Assembly: GCA_030427405.1 (NCBI GenBank)
Contig: JAUHXK010000005.1
Span: 124,001-188,000, forward strand
Reading direction: 5' to 3'
From: Alphaproteobacteria bacterium
GTDB lineage: Bacteria; Pseudomonadota; Alphaproteobacteria; Rhodobacterales; Rhodobacteraceae
Length of the DNA stretch: 64,000 nucleotides
Part shown: one piece after another, positions 46,901 through 53,496 of the stretch
Numbering within the stretch: the first letter of the stretch is position 1
Layout: every line of letters begins with the position of its first letter
Translations under genes and position numbers: made by a program
The notes under the pieces: model-generated
What the model was told of the DNA's origin: nothing
Databases searched by the model: none
The model's input: only the letters and a program-made list of their open reading frames with translations

Positions 46901-46926
46901 ATAAACCCGAAGATAGAGCGTTCTAT
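43918..46926 (-). CDS. ABC-exporter-like protein with degenerate ATPase, large insertion and C-terminal cNMP-binding domain
   Basis: About 1000 residues. Numbering from the TTG at 46866: an ABC exporter transmembrane domain at 1-290; the first part of an ABC ATPase at about 325-425; an insertion of about 280 residues (430-690); the second part of the ATPase at 690-830; and a Crp-type cyclic-nucleotide-binding domain at 850-980 with VGELGLIRKEPRALS, which keeps the Glu and Arg of the phosphate-binding cassette. Walker A is lost (AIAAPSEEDRRAMAELL at 359-375, no GK[ST]), the signature reads SLGGQ, Walker B reads DILVLEDAL, and the H-loop His is gone (VVYLNDQ). The frame shows conserved-looking residues (SIERSIFGFIWKYSKRDQ) upstream of the first canonical start, so an ATA at 46926 may be the real start. 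Substrate unknown. Confidence 0.8.
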   Translation of the reverse strand: MERSIFGFIWKYSKRDQFILLAVTATLFPLLYLTLELPKRIINDAIGATSSVVNVWGYDLPQTTFLMILCFAFLAAVLAHGLMKMRINTMKGVLSERMLRRLRYQLISRALRFPQPYFERVSQGELVSMVTAESEPMGGLMGDAISQPVLQAGQMLTILSFLFLQSVWFGLAAVALIPLQAWLIPRLQRQINLLNKRRIHEVRVLAAQIGENAAGAATLRANGGWRYRRAMISDQLGRLYGIRFEIYQKKFFMKFINNFISQLTPFMFYLVGGLLVLQGSVSLGALVAALAAYKDLSSPWKELLTYYNQTQDMSLRWDVVVERFAPSGMIEETLFDGEPDAQPRLAGDITLDQVSVRDMDGNQVLDDLNLSFPAGKTIAIAAPSEEDRRAMAELLTREILPSAGTVRIGDLNLSTVHQAVVAARIGHATSRPIMFQGTLGDNVMMPMRFRPLSDTSDDPHFSETLRAGNSADPYKVDWLDPSLAGFENAALLRDWWLRLIDGMGSGATLFQRGAEQVFDADMHSDLASKLIELRPAVQAAVRKAGLEQQALIFHRDAYNAALPVAENLLFATPRVPVTQLLLSQQTVFLGQLRELGLDETLINLTRDVIDMLRQIFGLDGTDHPLFRKLGLDASTYETAVELVEKTRTDGAKGLDDTQLATLLAVPFVISAEQIGPAFSDELKCRILELRHSHSAKLMESLDDVFAPLEMTEFAPGMTVLENALFGKVSQVGGARSDEVRKLVLDVMAEHGARPLVIELIYDVPVSLGGQNLPASLAEPMAFTRATIKKPDILVLEDALASFDMGTQIAVFKNLRELLPDTTVVYLNDQFQNPDVFDLFVEIRQGRVVSDQAPADAESDGAASADLARKLRALEQTPLFSGLDRRQLRLLAFGARWYQAQANEIVFLKDDQPTDGAYMIIEGEAGLYLPQDTGPDQLITRVGSGTLVGELGLIRKEPRALSMVAETELTCLRIGEEEFLAVVENDAATAFKLLQVVAGYVSS

Positions 46927-47038
46927 GGATCCTGCCCCTACTGCTGACCCGAAAGATCAAATCGGTGATATTGATGCAAATTCAATAGGCTGAAGTTACA
47001 TTATTCTCGTCAATCTAGGCAAATAGTTTCCCCTGCGT

Positions 47039-47068
47039 CACAAGTTCGTACTTGTGTGAACTAGTTCA
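47039..47068. promoter_or_regulatory. Two adjacent palindromes upstream of the DUF3307 gene
   Basis: CACAAGT-TCGT-ACTTGTG at 47039-47056 and the perfect 12-mer TGAACTAGTTCA at 47057-47068. They lie in the roughly 200-bp region between the divergent ABC-like gene and the DUF3307 gene, a good place for a regulator to act on both. No regulator gene is adjacent. Confidence 0.45.
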
Positions 47069-47129
47069 TTTGCGCAACCTGTCATTAGACCATAGGCTTG
47101 GATTTAAGGACGATATCGGGAGGGTGCTT

Positions 47130-47516
47130 TTGCCTGCGACCGTTGGCACAGTGTTGCTTTTGCTCTGCTTGCTGCAGATCAAGCACATGTTTGCCGATTA
47201 CTACCTGCAAACTCCGAAAATGCTTTCGGGGCGCGGAGAGTATTTGCACATGGGACGAGCCCAGCATGCCGCGGTGCATGCCGTGGGCTCTGCCGTCGTT
47301 TTCCTGTTGTTCGGGGCACCGCTTGCCTTTGTCTTTGTTATTGCCGGGCTTGAATGGATCATTCATTTCAATATCGACTTCGCCAAGGCCCGGTATTCGG
47401 ACAAGAAACAGCTTCAACCCAATCAGGCCGCCTTTTGGCGCGCTGCGGGGTTGGACCAATGCCTGCACAACCTGACCTATGTAGCCATGGCCTGGGCATG
47501 GGTGACCTACGCCTGA
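47130..47516 (+). CDS. DUF3307 domain-containing membrane protein
   Basis: 128 residues with a TTG start; GGGAGG six bases upstream decides it (the frame extends to 47052). Three hydrophobic segments with the DUF3307 features LLCLLQIKHMFADYYLQTP, HMGRAQHAAVHAVG and WIIHFNIDFAKAR. Family members are small inner-membrane proteins of unknown role. Convergent with the Lrp gene (six-base gap). Confidence 0.8.
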   Translation: MPATVGTVLLLLCLLQIKHMFADYYLQTPKMLSGRGEYLHMGRAQHAAVHAVGSAVVFLLFGAPLAFVFVIAGLEWIIHFNIDFAKARYSDKKQLQPNQAAFWRAAGLDQCLHNLTYVAMAWAWVTYA

Positions 47517-47522
47517 GACCGT

Positions 47523-47984
47523 TCAGGTTTCGACCGGCTGATTGCGCTTGATTGTGCGCAAGACGACATTGGTCTGCGCGCTTGCCACGGCTGGCAGGCG
47601 AAACAGAAAATTCTCGAGAAATTCGTTATAGGCTGCAAGGTCGCGACACAGCACCCGCAGGTGATAATCAGCCTGCCCCGTTGTCGAATAGCATTCCTGC
47701 ACTTCTGAACTGGTCTCGATTGCCCGGATGAATTCGATGATTTTGTCCGGATCGTGACGGGTAAGATGTACATGGACGATTGCTTCGAATGTCAGCCCCA
47801 GGGCTGGCGGGTGGACAAACGCGCCGTAGCGTTCAATCACGCCCGCGTCCTCGAACGCGCGGACCCTGCGCCACAGGGCTGACGCGGACATACCCACCGC
47901 TTGCGCCAGATCGGCATTGGAAACGCGGCTGTCTTTCTGCAGCAGCGTCAATATTCGGCGGTCTTTGTCATCCAGCTTGATCAT
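47523..47984 (-). CDS. Lrp/AsnC-family transcriptional regulator
   Basis: 153 residues. N-terminal AsnC-type HTH (DDKDRRILTLLQKDSRVSNA, VGMSASALWRRVRAFEDAGV) and a C-terminal RAM ligand-binding domain (IVHVHLTRHDP, TTGQADYHLRVLCRDL). Divergent from the indolepyruvate:ferredoxin oxidoreductase gene, which it most likely controls in response to an amino acid, probably an aromatic one (inferred from the neighbour). A start at 48008 would add eight residues. Confidence 0.9.
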   Translation of the reverse strand: MIKLDDKDRRILTLLQKDSRVSNADLAQAVGMSASALWRRVRAFEDAGVIERYGAFVHPPALGLTFEAIVHVHLTRHDPDKIIEFIRAIETSSEVQECYSTTGQADYHLRVLCRDLAAYNEFLENFLFRLPAVASAQTNVVLRTIKRNQPVET

Positions 47985-48021
47985 TTCGGATGAAGTAACC
48001 GATTCCATGCACCAAGTCGAA

Positions 48022-48038
48022 TAATTTACCCAAAATTA
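48022..48038. promoter_or_regulatory. A/T-rich inverted repeat between lrp and the iorAB gene, candidate Lrp site
   Basis: TAATTT-ACCCA-AAATTA, 6-base arms, in the 142-bp divergent region. Lrp-family sites are typically A/T-rich and weakly palindromic, and this stands out against the GC-rich background. Confidence 0.45.
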
Positions 48039-48126
48039 AAGCGGTTCCCGCGAAATACGGCACAACTATCCAGATCCAAGGGGCTAAAATAACCAAACCC
48101 ACCGGCAAAATCCATGGACCACAGCT

Positions 48127-51100
48127 ATGAGCCTGCATGACCCCGCGCCCCGCACCTATCAGCTTGAGGATCGTTATGCCCTGACCCAAGGCCGGGTCTT
48201 TCTGACCGGCACACAGGCGCTGGCCAGGATCATGATGGACCAAGCCCGGCGCGACCGGGAAGCCGGTTTGAACACGGCCGGGTTCGTGTCAGGCTATCGC
48301 GGATCGCCGCTGGGCGGGCTGGACCTGGAGCTTTGGCGCGCCAAGGAGCGGCTGGGAAACGACCGCATCACCTTCATGCCCGCCGTCAACGAAGACCTTG
48401 GCGCAACTGCTGTTCTGGGCGCACAGCAGGCCACGCTTGATCCGCAATGCGAGGTCGAGGGCATATTTTCCATGTGGTACGGCAAAGGCCCCGGTGTCGA
48501 CCGGTCGGGCGATGCGTTGAAACACGGCAATGCCTATGGCTCGGCGCCAAAAGGTGGCGTGCTGGTGGTTGCTGGTGATGACCACGGCTGCGTCAGTTCG
48601 TCGATGCCCCACCAGTCGGACGTGGCCTTTATGGCTTGGTTCATGCCGACGCTGAACCCCTCCTCGGTCGAGGAATACCTGGAATTTGGCGAATACGGTT
48701 TTGCCCTGTCACGGTTCTCGGGCACCTGGGTCGGGTTCAAGGCGGTTTCCGAAACGGTGGAAAGCGCCCGCTCGGTCGCGTTGAAACCTGACCGCCACTT
48801 TACCCAACCGCAGATCGAAACCCCTGCGCGTGGCCTGCATGTGCGCACCGCTGATCTGCCCTCGCCCGAGATCGAAACCCGCATCCAGCACAAGCTGCGG
48901 GCCGTGCGCGCCTTTGCCGAAGAGAACCCGATAGACCGGCGCATCTACGACATCGGCAACGCAATATTTGGATTTGTGACCACAGGCAAAGGCCATCTTG
49001 ACCTGATGGAGGCCCTGCGCCTGCTGGGTCTGGACAAGGCCGCCTGCCGCCGCCTTGGCATTGACATATACAAGGTCGGTATGGTCTGGCCGCTGGCGCG
49101 CCGAAACGCCCTGCGGTTCGTCAAAGGCAAGGCCGAGGTGCTGGTGGTCGAGGAAAAACGCGGCATCATCGAAAGCCAGTTCAAAGAGTATTTCTATGAC
49201 TGGCCCGGCGACAAGCCGCACAAGATGGTTGGCAAATATGATAGCCACGGCGAGCCGCTGATCCCCTGGACCGGAGAGCTGAGCCCCCTGATTCTGGCCC
49301 CGATCGTGGCCGCCCGACTTGACACGTTCTTTCCCGACGAAAACCTGCCCGCCAAGGCGCGGGCGCTGACCAAGACGCCGCCGCCCGTGATCAACCTGTC
49401 CGGTGCAACGCGGACGCCCTATTTCTGCTCGGGCTGTCCGCACAACACCTCGACCAAGGTGCCCGAGGGCTCGACGGCGGCAAGCGGGATCGGCTGTCAC
49501 GTCATGGCTTCGTGGATGGATCGTGAAACGGTCGGTTATGCGCAGATGGGGGGCGAAGGCGTGCCGCATGTGGTTGCGTCGAAGTTCAACGGCGGCAAGC
49601 ACATCTTTCAGAACCTGGGTGAAGGGACGTGGTATCATTCGGGTTCACTGGCAATCCGACAGGCCGTCGCCGCAGGGACGAACATTACCTATAAAATCCT
49701 CTATAACGACGCGGTTGCCATGACCGGCGGCCAGCCCGTTGACGGCCCGGTCAGCGTTGCGGGCATTGCCCAGACCTGTCGCGCCGAAGGGGTCGCGCGC
49801 ATCGCGCTGGTCTCGGACGACATTGGCAAGTTCCCCCACGCAGACTTTCCAGCGGGGACTACGTTCCATGATCGTGACGAGATGGACCCGCTGCAACGCG
49901 AACTGCGCGACATCCCCGGTGTAACGGTCCTGATCTATGAGCAGACCTGCGCCACCGAAAAGCGTCGCCGACGCAAACGCGGGACAATCGCGGACCCCTC
50001 GACATTCGTCTGGATCAACGATCTGGTCTGCGAGGGATGCGGCGATTGTTCGGTCGCGTCGAACTGCCTGAGTGTCGAGCCGCGCGAAACGCCCCTGGGC
50101 CGCAAGCGCAAGATCAATCTAAGTTCGTGCAACAAGGATTATTCCTGCCTGAACGGGTTTTGCCCAAGCTTCGTGACTGTCCAGGGCGCATCCCGCCGAA
50201 AGCAGCCTGTTGATCTGGACCTGAGCGCGCTGGAAACCGATCTGCCCAATCCTGACCTGCCATCGCTCAACACCCCGTATGACCTGCTTGTCACCGGCGT
50301 GGGCGGGACCGGGGTCGTCACTGTTGGCGCGCTGATCACTATGGCCGCGCATCTGGAAGGCAAAGGCGCGTCGGTGCTGGATTTCACAGGTTTTGCGCAG
50401 AAATTCGGTACGGTCCTAAGCTATATCCGGCTGGGCACAGGGCCAGATACGCTCAATCAGGTTCGCATTGACCAAGGCGCTGCAGATGCGGTGATCGGCT
50501 GCGATGTCGTGGTCAGTTCGGCGCCCAAAGCCTCGGCCCATTATCGCCGGGGCACCCGTGTCGTGCTGAACCGGGCCGAAATGCCGACCGGCGATCTGGT
50601 CCTGCGCCGCGATGCACAATTGCAGGTCGATGCCCGCGAACAGGCCATCGCCGAGGTCGTGGGGGCCGAGAACCTGTCGGGGTTTGACGCAAACGCCATG
50701 GCCGAGGCGCTGTTGGGGGATGCGGTCTTTGCCAATGTCATCATGCTGGGCCATGCATGGCAGCAGGGACTTGTACCCGTATCCCACAGCGCCCTGGCCC
50801 AGGCGATCCGGCTGAACGGCGTTGCTATTGAGAAGAACCGCCTGGCCTTTGCCATTGGCCGTTGTCTGGCCGTTGCCCCCGACCGTATTCAGGGGTTACC
50901 TCAGCCGGAACTGGCACGGGAAACCCTGGATCAGATGATTGCCCGCCGCACCGCATTCCTGCGCGACTATCAGAGTGCCGCCTATGCGGAACGCTTTGCG
51001 CACCGCATTGCAGCGCTCCGCGCGCTGGATCCCCCGCCGTCGGATCGCATTGTCCGCACGGTGGCCAGCAACCTGTTCCGCTTTATGGCGTACAAGGACG

Positions 51101-51522
51101 AATTCGAGGTGGCGCGCCTGCAAACGTCGCCCGCCTTCACCGCCGAACTGGCCCAGCAGTTCGATGGGGCGTTCAAAACCAAGTATCACTTTGCGCCGCC
51201 AATCCTGAGCTGGCGCAAGGACGCACGCGGGCGACCTGTCAAATTTGCCTTTGGCCCGTGGATAAAGCCCGTGCTGACCATCCTGGCCCGGGCCAAGGGG
51301 CTGCGTGGTAAAATGTGGAACCCCTTCGGTTACCATTCCGAGGCGCGCCTGCACCGGGATATTCTGGCCTGGTATGACGCCCTGATTGATCAGTTTGTGG
51401 CTGATAACCCCGCCGCTTCCAGGGACGATTGGCCAGAGAAGCTTGCGGCCGCAGATGAGATCCGCGGCTATGGCCCGGTGCGCGCGGCCAGTTTCGAAGC
51501 CGCGCGCAATCAGGTGACCTAG
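48127..51522 (+). CDS. Indolepyruvate ferredoxin oxidoreductase, fused alpha-beta form
   Basis: 1131 residues, the single-chain form of IorA plus IorB found in proteobacteria. It oxidatively decarboxylates aryl 2-oxoacids (from Trp, Phe, Tyr) to acyl-CoA with ferredoxin as acceptor. In order: a pyruvate-ferredoxin-oxidoreductase-like N-terminal domain; TPP-binding domain after about 430 (CSGCPHNTST, GIGCHVMASWM); a ferredoxin-like cluster at about 635 (CEGCGDCSVASNC, CNKDYSCLNGFC); and a gamma/beta-type domain from about 720 (VTGVGGTGVVTVGALITMAA). The stop codon shares the tetranucleotide CTAG with the opposite-strand flavoprotein gene. Lrp regulator divergently upstream. Confidence 0.92.
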   Translation: MSLHDPAPRTYQLEDRYALTQGRVFLTGTQALARIMMDQARRDREAGLNTAGFVSGYRGSPLGGLDLELWRAKERLGNDRITFMPAVNEDLGATAVLGAQQATLDPQCEVEGIFSMWYGKGPGVDRSGDALKHGNAYGSAPKGGVLVVAGDDHGCVSSSMPHQSDVAFMAWFMPTLNPSSVEEYLEFGEYGFALSRFSGTWVGFKAVSETVESARSVALKPDRHFTQPQIETPARGLHVRTADLPSPEIETRIQHKLRAVRAFAEENPIDRRIYDIGNAIFGFVTTGKGHLDLMEALRLLGLDKAACRRLGIDIYKVGMVWPLARRNALRFVKGKAEVLVVEEKRGIIESQFKEYFYDWPGDKPHKMVGKYDSHGEPLIPWTGELSPLILAPIVAARLDTFFPDENLPAKARALTKTPPPVINLSGATRTPYFCSGCPHNTSTKVPEGSTAASGIGCHVMASWMDRETVGYAQMGGEGVPHVVASKFNGGKHIFQNLGEGTWYHSGSLAIRQAVAAGTNITYKILYNDAVAMTGGQPVDGPVSVAGIAQTCRAEGVARIALVSDDIGKFPHADFPAGTTFHDRDEMDPLQRELRDIPGVTVLIYEQTCATEKRRRRKRGTIADPSTFVWINDLVCEGCGDCSVASNCLSVEPRETPLGRKRKINLSSCNKDYSCLNGFCPSFVTVQGASRRKQPVDLDLSALETDLPNPDLPSLNTPYDLLVTGVGGTGVVTVGALITMAAHLEGKGASVLDFTGFAQKFGTVLSYIRLGTGPDTLNQVRIDQGAADAVIGCDVVVSSAPKASAHYRRGTRVVLNRAEMPTGDLVLRRDAQLQVDAREQAIAEVVGAENLSGFDANAMAEALLGDAVFANVIMLGHAWQQGLVPVSHSALAQAIRLNGVAIEKNRLAFAIGRCLAVAPDRIQGLPQPELARETLDQMIARRTAFLRDYQSAAYAERFAHRIAALRALDPPPSDRIVRTVASNLFRFMAYKDEFEVARLQTSPAFTAELAQQFDGAFKTKYHFAPPILSWRKDARGRPVKFAFGPWIKPVLTILARAKGLRGKMWNPFGYHSEARLHRDILAWYDALIDQFVADNPAASRDDWPEKLAAADEIRGYGPVRAASFEAARNQVT

Positions 51523-52823
51523 CCCAGGACCGAGAAACTGCTTTCAGTGTTGATGGATCGCTTGCGCGAGTAGAACCCGACATCGATACTGCGCTGGATA
51601 TTGGGCAGTTCAAACTGAAGCGGCGCGGTGTCGTGATCCGCGCCGCCTTCACAATAGTCGATCAGCGCAGTCATCATCTTGCCCGCAATTGGCGCGTTCT
51701 TGTACTGGTTGCCGCTGGTGCCACACGCCATGTAATATCCCGGCAAGCTGGATTTGTCATAGATCGGAATCCAGTCGGTCGATGCGTCATAAAGGTCGAC
51801 AACGCCGCGCGTCCTTGAGGGGATGCCAAGGCTGGGCACACGCTGCGCATAGCGCATCGCCTGCGTGGTCCATTGGTCGGTAAAATCGTGGTCATAGGTC
51901 TTGTCGTCCTTGCACCACTGATGCGGATCGCATTCCGGGTCTTCCGAGCCGATCAGGATATGGTTGCCATGCTCAGGCCGACAATACAGCGCGATGTCGC
52001 TGTCTGAAACAATGGTGCCCTGGCGTTCGAAATCGAACCCCTCGGGCGCGGGAACATGCACAACTTCCTGACGCAGGGGCCGGGTTTCAATCGTCATATC
52101 GTCCAGCACACCGGCCATTTGGTTGATGGTCGATGAACCGGGACCGGCCACGTTCACGACCACCCTGGCGTGGATTTCCTCGCCCGTGGCCAGCCTGACC
52201 CCCGAAACGCGCCCGGCATCGGTCAGGATTTCAGTCACCTCGGCCCCGGTCCGAATGTCGGCTCCGTGTTGCCTGGCTGCGTCCAACAGGTTTTGCGCAG
52301 ACAGGGCCGGGTCGGTCACATAACCCGCCTTGGGCCAGAACACAGCGCCTTGCATTCGCGCACCGTTGGGCTGACCGAACTCCGGATCGTCCATCCGTCG
52401 GGCGGGGGCAAAGCTGTCCAGATTGTAGATCGGCAGGCGCTCTGTGATCTTTTCAGGGCCCCATTCCTCGAATGGGCAGTTCAATTCGGCGCTGTATTGC
52501 TTGTGCTTTTCCAACTGCCCGTTGGCCTGGGTCTTCATGACCAGGCAGCCGGTTTGGCGGAACTGGGCCAGATCGACCGTTTCTGGAAGGCCCAGATATC
52601 CGGCCCAATCGCGCCAATAATGATACCCCTCCCAGGCAAAGGCGGTTCCGTCAAAGGTCGAATAATGCATGCGGATGATGGCGCAGGATCCGGCAGTTGA
52701 CCCATGCCCGACCTGTGTATTTCGATCCAACGACAGGGTTTTCCAGCCCGCCTTTGCCATTTCAAACGCAATGGCTGCACCGATCACGCCGGTTCCAATT
52801 ATGATTGCGTCAGGTTGTGTCAT
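51519..52823 (-). CDS. FAD-dependent oxidoreductase, DAO family (sarcosine-oxidase-like)
   Basis: 434 residues. N-terminal FAD site AIIIGTGVIGAAIAFEMAKAG followed by GSTAGSCAIIRMHYS, and C-terminal GYYMACGTSGNQYKNAPIAG, typical of the sarcosine oxidase beta-subunit/glycine oxidase group of amine oxidases. As the last gene in the MttB operon it may oxidise sarcosine or another N-methyl amine produced by the upstream enzymes; that is inferred. Start overlaps the TetR gene by 14 bases. Confidence 0.85.
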   Translation of the reverse strand: MTQPDAIIIGTGVIGAAIAFEMAKAGWKTLSLDRNTQVGHGSTAGSCAIIRMHYSTFDGTAFAWEGYHYWRDWAGYLGLPETVDLAQFRQTGCLVMKTQANGQLEKHKQYSAELNCPFEEWGPEKITERLPIYNLDSFAPARRMDDPEFGQPNGARMQGAVFWPKAGYVTDPALSAQNLLDAARQHGADIRTGAEVTEILTDAGRVSGVRLATGEEIHARVVVNVAGPGSSTINQMAGVLDDMTIETRPLRQEVVHVPAPEGFDFERQGTIVSDSDIALYCRPEHGNHILIGSEDPECDPHQWCKDDKTYDHDFTDQWTTQAMRYAQRVPSLGIPSRTRGVVDLYDASTDWIPIYDKSSLPGYYMACGTSGNQYKNAPIAGKMMTALIDYCEGGADHDTAPLQFELPNIQRSIDVGFYSRKRSINTESSFSVLG

Positions 52824-53496
52824 GGCTTGGAGGTCCTTCCCAGTATCGTTTTGCATAGGCGGTGAATTCTTCGACTTCACTGGGTTGCGGTTCGACCCCC
52901 GTGAACACAAAAAGATAGTGCGGCACCATCGACAAACGCACGCTCATAGGCTCGTTCAACTGCGCCAGGTCATAGCCGATCTGCATATAGTACAGCACCC
53001 TTGCCCGCGTTTCGGCCTCGGTCTCATCATAGTTGAACCTCGTAAACATAGCGCGCAGCGCGCTCAGCCGTCGCGCGTCAGACTGGTCCAGCATCCGTCG
53101 CACCTTGCCCGACCGCCGGGCCCAGTCGCGGACCGCAAAATCCAGCGCCGTGTCGAACAAAGCGGCATTCACCACGCAGCGCTGCACGTTGCAGACAGCA
53201 GCCGTAATCGTCTGGGTCGGCAACTCGGACTGGGCGATCAACCCGGCCGTATTGGTGGCCTGCCATTTGGCCAGCAGCGCATCCAGCAGTTCCTGCCGGG
53301 ATTTGAAATACCAGTAAAAGGACGAACGCGACACGGCCATCCGTTCCGCCAGGTTCATGACCTTGACCTGTTCGACCCCGTCCGAGACCAGCACATCCAT
53401 CGCCACGTTCAGCCAGTCATCGCGCGTGACCTTGATATTGCCGACAAGCGGTTCGGCCAAGGGATCGTCGCGGTGCAGGATTGGTTTGGTGCTCAT
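52810..53496 (-). CDS. TetR-family transcriptional regulator inside the methylamine operon
   Basis: 228 residues. N-terminal HTH with VKVMNLAERMAVSRSSFYWYFKSR, preceded by a 25-residue tail, then an all-helical ligand domain with YMQIGYDLAQLNEP near the C-terminus. Starts directly after the MttB stop and overlaps the DAO start, so it is made from the same transcript and probably controls it, through the palindrome at 57487-57520. Likely effector: a quaternary amine or its degradation product. Confidence 0.88.
   Translation of the reverse strand: MSTKPILHRDDPLAEPLVGNIKVTRDDWLNVAMDVLVSDGVEQVKVMNLAERMAVSRSSFYWYFKSRQELLDALLAKWQATNTAGLIAQSELPTQTITAAVCNVQRCVVNAALFDTALDFAVRDWARRSGKVRRMLDQSDARRLSALRAMFTRFNYDETEAETRARVLYYMQIGYDLAQLNEPMSVRLSMVPHYLFVFTGVEPQPSEVEEFTAYAKRYWEGPPSHDTT

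Noticed and set aside
44617..46947. 776-codon open frame on the plus strand opposite the ABC-like gene
   Set aside because: Antisense shadow caused by GC-rich third codon positions; its product (Gln/His/Arg-rich) has no domain and the minus strand reads as a clear transmembrane/ABC/cNMP protein.
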